From NCBI GenBank assembly GCA_964035795.1, contig OZ038321.1, positions 1,322,030 through 1,386,029 of the forward strand: a stretch of DNA of 64,000 nt, given 5' to 3'. Below, one piece after another: positions 34,184 to 44,673 of the stretch; position 1 is the stretch's first letter; every line of letters begins with the position of its first letter. The notes under the pieces were generated by a model. That model did no database searches, was not told the origin of the DNA, and worked only from the letters and a program-made list of their open reading frames with translations. Made by a program: the position numbers and the translations under genes. Source of the stretch: Pterobdella sp. o SKG-2022 (Eukaryota; Annelida; Clitellata; Hirudinida; Piscicolidae).

Positions 34184-35137
34184 CTCAAGATTTCATGCTC
34201 CCTATTTATATTTTATTTCCAATTTGAGTTCTGTATTCTTCTTCATTTTTTTCTTTTTCATTTTTCTATTTCTTGTTTCCCATTTCCAATTATTTCTGTC
34301 CCTTCTCCATGTTTAATTTTTTTTTTATTCAAAATTTTTATTCTCAATCTTACAGCTCAAGTGCCTAATTGAAGTTAAAATGTTGTATTTTCTGAGATTC
34401 TTTGCTTAATTTATTTTATATTTTCTTCCTAGTTTTCGGACAAGCTTTTCTATTTATTTTTCAAATCATATTTCGTTTGAGTTATTGAATTTCTTTGCTT
34501 TATTTTGTTCTATTGTTTTATTTTTTTGTAATATTATTTCCACAAGTTGCACTATCTTATTTTAATTTTTTTATAAATTCATCATTAATATTTATTGTTT
34601 CTATGAATTCATCATTTCCAATAGTCATGCATCAGTTTAGTCAAGAATACAAAAACAAACGCTCTAAACTAAACTAAAAATAGCTACAAAAAAAGGTGAA
34701 CCAAATCCTTCATACAAATTAACACAGGCCATATCCTAGACATAATGTTATATATTAATAATACTAATGCTATTGCAATTTATTATTAATCTTTTAAATA
34801 TTATTATTATCATTATTATTATTATTATTCTTATTATTATTTTTATTATTATTATGTGCTTTTTCATGGCTAAGCCGGTTAGGAGTTGGTATTATTTATA
34901 TTATTATTATTATTCTTATTATTCATGTATTAGTTAACTGATCTGGGTGTGTGTGGGTGAGACTGTATTTATTTTTTTTTAATAAAAAAACACACACTAC
35001 TAGGCATATTTTTTTTAAAACCAATAGGAGACATATTATATACATAATGTTATTTGTATTAAAAATTTACTTTTATACATATGTGCTAACGTACCTATAC
35101 TAATATTTTTATACTATAATGATATTTATCTAACACA
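34184..35137. other. AT-rich gene-free stretch
   Basis: T-rich DNA with (ATT)n at 34800-34860 and 34895-34925. No supported gene. Confidence 0.6.
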
Positions 35138-35262
35138 ACCAAATTTTATTAAGATACAAAGCTTTTGCTTATCAGAGTAACATTTTCAAGTTTGAAAAAA
35201 ATGCATAACTACAAATGTATGCTCCAAGTGGAGTAAAAAAGCTTTGTATCTTTATAAAAACC
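35138..35262. mobile_element. Palindromic MITE-like element, AGATACAAAGCTTTT subfamily
   Basis: The left arm TTAAGATACAAAGCTTTTGC and right arm AAAAAGCTTTGTATCTTTAT are inverted copies around a ~60-base centre with CATTTTCAAGTTTG. It is closest to the element at 5805 and non-coding. Confidence 0.7.
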
Positions 35263-36715
35263 ATTAGTGTTCGCAATTCTTTTTATTTTATTGTGGCTAG
35301 ATAAATTTCTAATCAAGCCTTTTATATATGCAGTAATAGGTATTTTTTGTATTTGTATATTATATATATACATAAAAATTATCATTGTTTTTATCATAAA
35401 TTTCGTTTTTTGTAATTTCTCAAACATATTTTGTATATTTTTTTTATTTAATATACAAATTATGTATATATATATATTTATATAATGTTACTTTGTGTTA
35501 TAAGCATGTCACAATATTATAGATATGTTGATAGATAACCCTATTATCGTTATTATCTATTTGTCTTTGAAAAAGTTTTGTGGTGGAGCCACTTATGGAA
35601 GATTGTAACTTTATTTTCAAATGAATGTGTGATATTCTTCAAAATTGATGTTCTATAAATAACATTACGTGTTAAGATTAATGCAATTTCCACAGTAAAT
35701 GAGAATTTTGAGAAAATATTGGAATTGAATAAAAATCAAGTATATTGGGAAGCTTACTATATCTTTGAGTAATACTATATGTAAAAAACTGGTATTTTAT
35801 TTAATAGTAAACCCATCTATGAACTGCTGGTCAGTCTGGTTACCCACTCTATCCGCCATTTTGAATTTTGAAAATATTTCTAATTATTAAATTATTTGTT
35901 CCATAAATATTTTTGTGAGTATGATGAGTATTGGGGATGGAATGATATAAAAATTCATTTTTATTTTTTCGGTTTATTTGATAGTATTTATTTATTAATA
36001 TTTTGCTATGTTATCTGATAATATTATATTGAAATAAATTTAAAATTTGAAGCTTTTCAGTTTATTTTGATTTTCTTATTTACAATATTCAAAATGAATT
36101 TAAATATTGCGATGTTTAAAAGTGAAATTGAAAATAACAGTGTTCAAAAGTAAACTTAAAAGTTTAAAATGTTTAAATGTCAACTTAAGTTTAAAATGCT
36201 TAAAAGCAGACTCAAATCAATCTGTTCTCTCAACGTGTCTGTAGAGAGATCACGGTTTTAAGCCATTATTCTGAAGTTTTTTTAAGCTGAAATATTTTGT
36301 ATGATATTTTATAGTTATATTTATTTTTTATGAATTTTAACCTCAATATTCTAAACTTTTATTATTTATATTTTATTTTTAAATTTCTTTAATTTCAAAT
36401 TTAATGCTTTTTTAAAATTTAATTTTAAATAATTTCTCGTTTTCTTTTAGTTGTTCGGTTTAAATATTCTCACTCTAATTTCCCCATTCGAACCTTCTAA
36501 TTGTTTTTCTATTGAGTTTGATGAACTTTTTTTTCTATGATGTCAAATATTCAAATAAAAATTCACAAACGGCTTCAATTGAATATTCGAAAAATTATTC
36601 AACAAATAAATTATTTTTTAAAAAAATTATGTAATTATTTGAAAATTATCCTGTATTTTTGACTTATTTATTTTATTTAAAAACAAAAAGAAAGAACTAT
36701 TCAGTTATAACACAA
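35263..36715. other. AT-rich gene-free stretch
   Basis: TA-rich DNA (35340-35490). Around 36110-36200, short repeated phrases such as AGTTTAAAATGTTTAAA occur. No gene is supported. Confidence 0.6.
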
Positions 36716-36945
36716 AACTCCGCATGAACCCATTCAACAAAAGCAGTCTATGTCCAGAAGGTCATTTCATGACTCATCTATCTCTCCATGTCATGAACTC
36801 GTTACTGACTTGGGTCCCGAAAGTATCTTGATCGACCTTATAGAAGCAGCAGATGGGATCGATAAATGGAGGTTTCGATGAGATAAGGGAGCACAGAGTC
36901 TAGGCTTTTGAGACAAGATGGATAATGTCTTTTAACAAAAGGATT
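36716..36945 (+). pseudogene. Possible LINE 3'-region scrap
   Basis: This is a GC-richer island. A frame at about 36820-36880 reads LIDLIEAADGIDKWRF, faintly like the A-x-DR-xx-W end of non-LTR polyproteins, interrupted by stops. It lies at the edge of the transposon-rich block that follows. Confidence 0.25.
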
Positions 36946-36964
36946 AGCAAATGCTTAACTAGCT

Positions 36965-37045
36965 TCGAAATACCTTATCACATGATAATGTAAGCTAGCC
37001 TTACGAAAAACTTCGTGTTGTTCAATAAAGACTTTGTGTTTGTTG
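36965..37045 (+). mobile_element. MITE half-copy
   Basis: ACATGATAATGTAAGCTAGC, then CTTACGAAAAACTTCGTG, then CTTTGTGTTTGTTGTCCTTA: the centre, arm and terminus of the main palindromic MITE family, matching the right half of the 7421 element. Confidence 0.8.
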
Positions 37046-37679
37046 TCCTTACTGTTGCACGCCATATTATGATTCACAGCACAACCATTAGCTTTTAAGC
37101 TGATATTCTTTATCACATTACGTCGCCGTGTTTGTAAGCTTACAGTTTAATTAGTACTAAAGTCCACACAACATCCTTAACAGTGGATAATGTATCACAA
37201 GATTACTTGCTCCAATAGGAACTAGTTCTTGTCTTGGTGCTATTATAAGTAACACTTCGGTTTCATGTTTGGACGTCATTTCTTTCTATAATGACGTCAA
37301 TTTTTAGTATAATCTTTAATTGTTATTTTGTGTAAAATTATCCTCAAAATTGTGAGTCACAACAATACAAAATTTGAGTATTTTTTATTTTGACGAAGCT
37401 TTTTGATATATTCTACATCAACACCATTGTAATTCAGAAATGTAAAGTACACAGAGGCTAAATTCAACGTTAGGACAGCGCTTTTTCGATATAGATTTCC
37501 ATAATTATTCGAATGTGGAGAAAATCCCGTGAGAAACAAAAAACGAGTTTTATTGAGAAGTTAATCGATACTTTACTAATGAAGCAAATAGTTATGGGAA
37601 AAAAAAACAAAAATTAAAAAATGATAATAATAATTAGTTATATATTTACAACTACCTACCACTCTAATAAAATGCTGCA

Positions 37680-37995
37680 GCGTAAACCAAACGTGTATTC
37701 CACACGGAAAGTATACTGGCACTGAATGCTACGTGATAAAGCAGCTTTTGATTCAGCTTGAATGCAGTTTCAAAAAAATAAAGAAAAATTATGGACTTTC
37801 ACTTATCCAAACGGAACCAGAAGTCAAGTTAACTATATCCCTATTGACAGAAAATGGAAAAATAGTCCTATCGACTGTCGTTCGTTCAACACATACTCAC
37901 CACTTGAGCGCAGCATACGTAGAGAGAAGCCAATAAGGTTGGGTAACAAATTGTGGACTTCATGTTGACAAGAAGGATGTTTGTTGCGAATTGAA
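37680..37995 (+). pseudogene. Non-LTR retrotransposon endonuclease-domain fragment, copy 1
   Basis: Frame 37762-37968 contains KLWTFTYPNGTRSQVNYI and DRKWKNSPIDCRSFNTY. This matches the region of the endonuclease/exonuclease/phosphatase fold in which W-T-x-x-x-P-x-G precedes Q-(I/V)-(D/N)-Y-I in LINE (and craniofacial-development-protein-2-like) ORFs. The usual Asp of the QIDYI motif is Asn here. Only about 60 codons survive. Confidence 0.65.
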
Positions 37996-38601
37996 CAATA
38001 ATTTTGATTCTATTGTTAAACCAATTTTTTTTCGGTGTCAGTAATTTATGATGATGATTAGCTGTTATATTTATTTTTTTAAATTCGTTTTTCAATTTTT
38101 ATTGTATTGTTAATCTTATTTAAGTTTGTCTGTGGCCGACGAGCCCTCTAATAAACTTGAGAGAACTACAAATGGTCTTTGTTGCCTGAAAAGTGTTCGA
38201 TAGCATAGAGATTCTCAATAGTGTCAGTTCGCAAGAGATCAGTAAAACATAAAGCGGACCCAGTGGAAGTGAGTGTTTGTGAAGCGGTGTAAATTGATGG
38301 AAGAAGGGGGTACTTTTTTGTCAATAGGAACACCGGGGTGAACAGCATGAATATATTATATTCAAGGCTTTTATAAATTAAAATAACTTTTTCTTTATCA
38401 ATATTTTATTACATCAAATGCTTCAAGATTTTTTATCGAAAAAATGGTTAGCAATACTAGAAAATAAGTGAAACTTGTTAAAACTGTTATAATTTCTAAT
38501 AAATAATTTATGATTCTTGATCTTTGACAAGTTTTTCCTTTACATTTGACTATTTTAGCGTGCAAATTCCCATAGATAAATTTTATTTCAATAATTTTAA
38601 A

Positions 38602-39035
38602 ATGGAAGTTATTTCATCGAGAAAGGGCAAATCCTTACTAAATTTTGAAGGATTTTCACACAATTTGATAAAATCTGTACAAAAAATCGTGGAGGCTTTA
38701 AATTGGTGTTTGATAAATGAAAAACAATAATGATATTCAGATGAGTGATTTTAAAATTCAAAATTTTTTTTTCAGATCTTATAAGTATTTAAAGGGATGT
38801 CGATTACTACTATGAATGACAACGCGTTAGTATCAAGCCGGGCTCATAACCATCTGGCTGATATTAACAAAAACAAAAATTTTAAAAACAATGAGGTTGA
38901 AAATAATTTATCAAAAACCTAATAAGAGATTCAACATAACATAATTATGTTACAGAATTAAGAAAAACAGCTAAGATTTCACCCGAGCCGTCATCTCGTT
39001 TAGTATTAACAAAATTGTGTAATCATCCAGAAGAG
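38602..39035 (+). pseudogene. FLYWCH zinc-finger pseudogene (FLYWCH/MULE transposon relic), copy 1
   Basis: Frame 38602-38730 starts MEVISSRKGKSLLNFEGF, the typical opening of a FLYWCH domain. After a short intron-like gap ending TTTTTTTTCAG (38775), SYKYLKGCR and then, after a one-base frame change, TTMNDNALVSSRAHNH supply the second half with the His-x-His ligands. A third block (38956-39035, donor GAG|GTAATG) reads KTAKISPEPSSRLVLTKL, as found downstream of FLYWCH in MULE-type transposase genes. The frame break and missing aromatic/cysteine residues mark it as dead. Such proteins are DNA-binding transposases or their domesticated relatives. Confidence 0.6.
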
Positions 39036-39242
39036 GTAATGAAATACTTAAATTTTTATGCAAAATTTATCAATATTAAGTCTTGAAAAAATTGTTTTTA
39101 AGAGAGTTTCCAAACAATATCTATTTTTTTACAGACGGTCTTGACTTTGCTATTGTTCGACTCCATGCTGATAACCGTCCAAAGGGAAAGATAGACGCCT
39201 TCTTCGAACTTAATTTTACCGGAATACAAATTTACTGATATT

Positions 39243-39445
39243 ATTATGGACTTTCACTTATCCAAACGGAACTAGAAGTTAACTTGACTATATCCTTATT
39301 AACAGAAAATGAAAAAAAAAGCGCTATTGACTGTCGCTCGTTCAACAAATACTCATCACAGGGTATGTAAAGAGAAGCCAATAAGTTTGGGTTAAAAATT
39401 GTGGGTTTCATGTTGGCAAAAAGGGTTTTTGTTGCGAATTGCACT
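39243..39445 (+). pseudogene. Retrotransposon endonuclease fragment, copy 2
   Basis: Diverged direct copy of 37789-37995: it shares TTATGGACTTTCACTTATCC, GACTGTCG(T/C)TCGTTCAACA and GTTTGTTGCGAATTG. Indels have destroyed the frame. It lies about 1.45 kb from copy 1, between the two FLYWCH relics, suggesting duplication of a block or nested insertions. Confidence 0.75.
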
Positions 39446-39592
39446 GTATTGTGGAAACCAAACGATAGAGAGGTTTTGAGAATAGTGTCAATCTAGTGCT
39501 TGAAAGAATGAACCTTCAACCAGAGCAGCATGTGCTGTTTGCTATTATAATAGTAAAAATTTCCAAAACAAACTTTTGAAGATTTGTTACAA

Positions 39593-40023
39593 ATGGAGAG
39601 GATAACTTCCAACAAAGGTGAGCCCATTCTTCTCTTAAATGCCTCCGCCTATAATTACCGCAATGAATGCGGTACTGTGAAGAGGACTACATGAAGGTGA
39701 CATTTTTTGGCATGATTATATATAATTTTAATCTACAGATGTGTTCAGTATAAGAACGTTTTGTAGCACAATGATTAAATACAATTTTAATTTACAGATG
39801 TGTTGAGTATAGAAGAGCATGTTATGGCACAATAAGCACTCAAGAGGACGTTGTGCTGAAGCATCAAAATCACAATCATAAAAACAAGAAAATCAAAGCA
39901 ATGAATGGTTTCGAAATGATGATACTGAGCACTAATAGCCAAGTTCAGCGGCTGAACCAGGCCGATTGGCTTATCGATGATACATATAAGAAACCTTTAC
40001 CGATTTTGATTTGCCGAAATTAA
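39593..40023 (+). pseudogene. FLYWCH/MULE transposase-like pseudogene, copy 2
   Basis: Exon 39593-39696 reads MERITSNKGEPILLLNAS and NECGTVKRTT. A GT..AG intron (39697-39797) then leads to RCVEYRRACYGTIST and KHQNHNHKN, completing a C2H2-type FLYWCH finger. Further on, ADWLIDDTYKKPLPI matches the start of a MULE transposase domain (W-x-x-D-(G/D)-T-(F/Y)-K). The joined frame has one stop, TGA at 39692-39694, exactly where the domain's conserved Trp (TGG) is expected, so a single substitution inactivated it. The intron's acceptor region is duplicated (TTTTAATCTACAGATGTGTT at ~39735-39756 and again at ~39785-39804). The frame ends at TAA 40021. Confidence 0.65.
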
Positions 40024-40084
40024 CTCCATTATCAAAAGATGTCTGGGAAAGATTGGTTTGCCAAGTATCCTCGAACTAACAGGG

Positions 40085-40330
40085 TGACGGTTGTGGTCCG
40101 AATGGCATTACGACTTTTCCATGGAAGCACGGAAAACACTTGGTTTGGGACGCAAAGGTTGTCGACGCATTTACCAAGTCACATATAATTGGCAACTTTA
40201 TCGAGTCGGGTTCCGGTAAAAAAAAAATAAAAAAGCCGTAAATATAAAGATTTGAAAGGCAATAATTACTACCAATTCTTAGCATACGAGACAACGAGTT
40301 GCAATGGCCCCTCTACCATTACGTACTGAA
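40085..40330 (+). pseudogene. Retroelement polyprotein fragment
   Basis: Frame pieces PNGITTFPWKHGKHLVWDAK, DAFTKSHIIGNFIESGSG, then KYKDLKGNNYYQFLAYETTS follow the order RPDG-x-(T/S)-x-x-PW-x-x-G-(K/R)-x-x-x-WD ... K-Y-x-D-L-x-x-x-Y-x-F-x-P-x-x-x-ET known from the 3' parts of invertebrate reverse-transcriptase-bearing elements. The frame shifts at an A-run near 40215, so it is dead. Confidence 0.5.
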
Positions 40331-40995
40331 GCAGTTTATTTTCGTTATCTTACATACTTCATTCTTTTTATAGCGGGTTATAATAATAAAATAAAAAACA
40401 AGGTCAGAGTCAAACGTTTGGAAAAAGCTATAGACTTTAACGCAGCCAACCAAACAGTTAAGAGTATGAGAAAAATGTAGAAGGAAAGTTGATTCATGGT
40501 CTTCATAAATGATACAAAACTCACTTTCTGAGACCCAGTGGCCATCAGTGATCAAGTTGTGACATCTCTAATGAGCACAAATAACTCTGCCACACAAATG
40601 TACGAGAAAATGCTTCAAAGCATGGCTCTATCTAACAGATTATAAAGAACTGAGAAGCTACAATTTTTTGCCCTAAAGGTATGGCAGGGAAGAGTGAATC
40701 TAGCATGAGGGTTGTCAAAGTGTTCTGTTCAAAAAGGAAGCCATTGGTATGAAAAAATTCTATAGTAATTTTCTAACAATTGATAATGATATAAAAATAA
40801 ATTGCTTATATACAAATCATTTTGAATGCTAATGTTACAGTCTTGAATGCTAATGTGGTTGGTACAGTTGAATATGGCCTAAAAATCAGAGCATAAAAAT
40901 AGTCCTATGAATCATGAACATTTTTGCAACAGTTAAACAGAGCCTAAAAATAATATTTCAACAGTGAAGCATGAGCATGCAGCAAGGAGATCCAA
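40331..40995. other. Spacer downstream of NIP7 (minus-strand 3' side)
   Basis: Mixed-composition DNA. The open frame at 40319-40555 (minus) lacks any family signal. NIP7's 3' UTR should fall at the upper end of this interval; I found no clear minus-strand AATAAA close to the stop. Confidence 0.4.
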
Positions 40996-42527
40996 TCAAA
41001 GGAGAGTATCTTCATCCCTGATGTACTCACCATTATCAGCCTGGTGGAAGACCACAACATCCACAATATCACACTTCCTGCAGTCAACAGCTGCCTTTGC
41101 TGAAACTCCGAACCCCTGTGTTTGTCATGGCAAGCTTTTGAAGGCAGTTTTGATTGCTCTTCAACATTCCTATAAGATCTCGTGGTTTTGAACCCAAGAT
41201 TTCTCTTTAGAGTCTATGGTAACAAAATTCAGTCATGGTGTATATAGCACTAAATATAAATACCCTCAGTTATACTCACACTGAGTTGACTAAATCACAC
41301 CTAATAAACTACACTTATAATCAATTGATCCTCATGGAAACTAGATTCTCACCAAGGGAACATCATTCATGGTATAGACAATGACCCCCTGGTACCGAGG
41401 AGTGGCTTCAGTGATGTGGTTCATTCCTGATTTAATGATGTGCTGTCCAGATAAGAACTTGCTCTCAAAACCTGCCTTCAACCATACCTTGTGCTTAAAA
41501 GAGGGTGGTTGTGTAGAGTTGTGATGCTGGGATGGGAGGTGAAGTGGTTATGTAGGATCATGATTCTGGGTTGGAAAATGAAGTGGTTCTGTGATTTAGG
41601 GTAGGAGCAGCTATAGGATGCTGAAGTGGAATTAAAGTGGTAATGGTGGTGTGGGAAGTGGAAAGGTTGTCGAATGTGAATCATATAAACAAATTTGGTT
41701 GTATTTGAGCTGTTGAAGTTATAATGCCATCTCGGACATGGTGATATATATTTAAACAGCTATCATTAACGCCTCAAAATCCCTCAAAACAAACCAAAAA
41801 CCTTGGCATAAGGAGCCAGATACTCTAAAGCTGTGATTTTCAATTTGAACTTTTTTGAAGCTGTGAATTTTCCGAAGCATGTGCCTATTGAAATTAGTTT
41901 ATCCCTTGGAAAGTGGGCAGCTTTTTTCACCAAAAACTCACTGGGGGAATTAATATACTAACATATATCAAATACAGGCACTATGTTCTGATATTCGTTA
42001 TTTACAAGATTTTCAAAACTTTATAGTTGTAGCCAACATATAAGCGACATTGATAATGATGCAATATTGCAGCTGTTCGAATATAAAAATTCAGTTTAAT
42101 TAATTGCATTTATCGATAATTTTTTAACAAACCTGGCGTAGAAGACTCTTTCTCTGTGTAATCTGAAGCAATAATTTCCATCGGATCTTTTTATCAATAG
42201 TTCGATGTTGTCTCCAATGCTGTGAATTTGATTTTTCGAATTATATAGTTTTATTGAAATATTCAATTTAGTTAATTAAACTGAGTTTAATTACAATCAA
42301 TAAACACAAAAGTTCATGTACCACGTTATGAGAAAAAATGGCGGAAAATTATTTATATCTAATTATATAATTTTATTAAAATATTCAATTCAGTTAATTA
42401 AACTGAGTTAAACTTTTTTTGAAGCATGTAAAACTAACTATAGATTAGTGATAAAAAACCAAAAAACTCACTATTTGGAAAGTTTTTCTAAGAAAACTTG
42501 AGTTTCTTCGTCAGTAAGCGGCCTCAT
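40996..42527 (-). CDS. NIP7: 60S ribosome subunit biogenesis protein NIP7, 5 exons
   Basis: NIP7 is a small nucleolar pre-60S assembly factor with an N-terminal alpha/beta domain and a C-terminal PUA RNA-binding domain, needed for 27S pre-rRNA processing in yeast and pre-rRNA maturation in human cells. Minus-strand exons: 42527-42472, 42219-42133, 41940-41802, 41493-41353, 41115-40996. All introns are GT..AG (about 190-310 nt) and all phases join to exactly 180 codons, the length of human NIP7. Diagnostic stretches in order: [104 protein letters not shown] and a final YIRDEDTLL*. The start is the first Met of the conserved MRPLT opening. The only mild oddity is Cys-Asp-Ile-Val-Asp where relatives have a Val-Asp-Pro. 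The gene is complete and apparently functional, and its intron 3 holds a small minisatellite. Confidence 0.95.
41505..41670. repeat. Minisatellite in NIP7 intron 3
   Basis: Three imperfect ~55-base units share GAAGTGGTT followed by ATGATTCTGGGTTGG-like sequence. It lies wholly within the intron. Confidence 0.55.
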
Positions 42528-43019
42528 GCCAACTCGAATGATGAAATTTCTAAAACTACGAGTGATTTAGCGCGGTTAAAAATAAACTTCGATTAAAGAA
42601 ACCTCCAATAATTTATTTAATTGAAAAAAGATTTTTTTTAATTAAACATTTTATAAAATATTTTTTTTTTAAATAAAAATTTTTGAGTAAATATTTTTCA
42701 AGTTAAAAATTATTATTATTATTATTTTTTTTTTTAAAGGTAACAAACGTATTTATTTTCTAAAATAGTGACAAAAAGGAATCTAAAAAAAAGAGAACAT
42801 GAAGTTATATGAGAATAGGAAATTAACTACAAACTAAATCAGGAACGAAATTAACTAACGAAAGTAATGTAAAAAAAACAAAGTATAATAAATAAACGGA
42901 TGTATATTTTTTCATTTTATTATATTTATTTTAAGCGGCAAAAGTATTTGTGTCTCTGTTTTAAGTTGAACCAATCATAGGCTTTGTTAATTGAAAAATG
43001 TTAGTTTTTTTTTTTGAAA
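42528..43019. other. Upstream flank of NIP7 (its promoter side)
   Basis: AT-rich DNA. No TATA box or recognised binding site was identified near the NIP7 start. Transcription would enter from higher coordinates. Confidence 0.4.
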
Positions 43020-43345
43020 ATATCAGAATGTTTAAATATTCACGGATTTTACAAAAAGCTTTGTTAATTAATAAATGTTAGATTTTTTTTCATAAAATTT
43101 CTTTAATGTGTCAGAATGTTCTTAAAATTTTCTTAAATATAGTGTTCTTTGAAGTGAAACAGATACTTTTTTTTCAAATAACAAAAAAAAATAGTTTTAT
43201 TCAGATACGAATGTAAAAAAATGATTGTTTCAGTACTTTCACAATTTTTTGAAGTTCTATGATTGGTTCATCAGTTATAGGCTCACGTCTGGAGCTAATC
43301 GATGTTTTTAAGGTGAGCGCGAAGTGCCTGTCCCATTGGAGACCT
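43020..43345 (-). repeat. Dispersed repeat R, minus-strand copy
   Basis: The complement of this block contains ACAGGCACTTCGCGCTCA, GAACCAATCATAGAACTTCA and GCTTTTTGTAAAATCCGTGA. All are found in the same order on the + strand at 63690-63875. Spacing differs because of an internal insertion or duplication in this copy. No intact coding frame. Confidence 0.8.
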
Positions 43346-44620
43346 TATGGCAAATTGTTGAGATAGCTCTACATTATCTCCTTCAATAGCTTCACTAAAT
43401 TGATGTTACTTTCAGAGACATCTTTATGTTTTTTTGTATATTGGTTTTCAAAAAGTTCAAAAAGTTTTTATAGAGATTTTATTTGCAAAAAAAACAAAAT
43501 AATTTACGATAAGTTGAAGTTTCTCAAAAAACATTAGCACAAGCTGACATAATTGAATGTTAGAACGATAGTATGTTTTAATTGCCAGGCGACAATATCT
43601 AGTGGATATGAAAAGCCCGGTGTTTTAATATGGAGTTATGAGGATGTTAATGGTTACGAGGTTAAACAACTGCTGAATATTAGTTTCTTTTTATATTTAT
43701 AAAAAAGACCTTTTTTCTTTATTAATTTTTTTCATTTTATGATGATTAATTTTTTTAATAAAAAAGATTAAAAAAAAATTTTTTGTTAATTTAAAAAATT
43801 AAATTTTTGTTTTTTTAATAATTTTTTTTTTTTAAATCAAGACAATTATGTAAAAAAATCATAGCTGAAACAATGAATTTCAATAATAATGATAATAATA
43901 AGCATAAAAATAAATTAACTAAAAATATTAATAGCAAAAACACTTAAGAACAAGATGTATAATAATAATGATAATAAACAAAATAAAAATAACAGTGTTA
44001 ATAATAAAAATAATAACAAAAACAATTAAAAATCAGTTAATAACAAAAATAAACAAAAGCTATAATAAAAAAAACAAAAAAACAATTCTTGATAAGTCAT
44101 AACGGAAATAATGGTTAAAACAACAAAGTACGATAGGAATGTTGAAAATGAGAAAAGTGATAGTGCTTATAGCAGAAAAATAGAAAACAAACAACAAAAA
44201 TAATAATAAAAATAATAATAATATTAATAATGATGATAAATAACAACAAAAAAAAAGATTTCAAATAATTTATTTTCATGAGAATATTGGAAATTTTATA
44301 CAAAAAAACGCTGAAATAATGAATTGCCATCATTATTGTCACAATGAAAATAAGAATAAAAAAAAACAAAAAATAAATATAAACTAGAATAATAACAATA
44401 ATAACTATTAGAATTATCACTATCATTGATATTATTGAAGTGATAACGTTATTAAACCACAGGAAAAATTATAACTTTCAACGAACAAAAAAATAAGAAT
44501 AAAATTTTTCATTATTATTGTTTTTATTATTGTGTTGATACTAAACCACAGAAGGTAGTAAACAACCTCGATTTGTATTACTGGGATATTGATTATTGTT
44601 ATTATTCATAAAAAATATGC

Positions 44621-44673
<53 letters not shown>

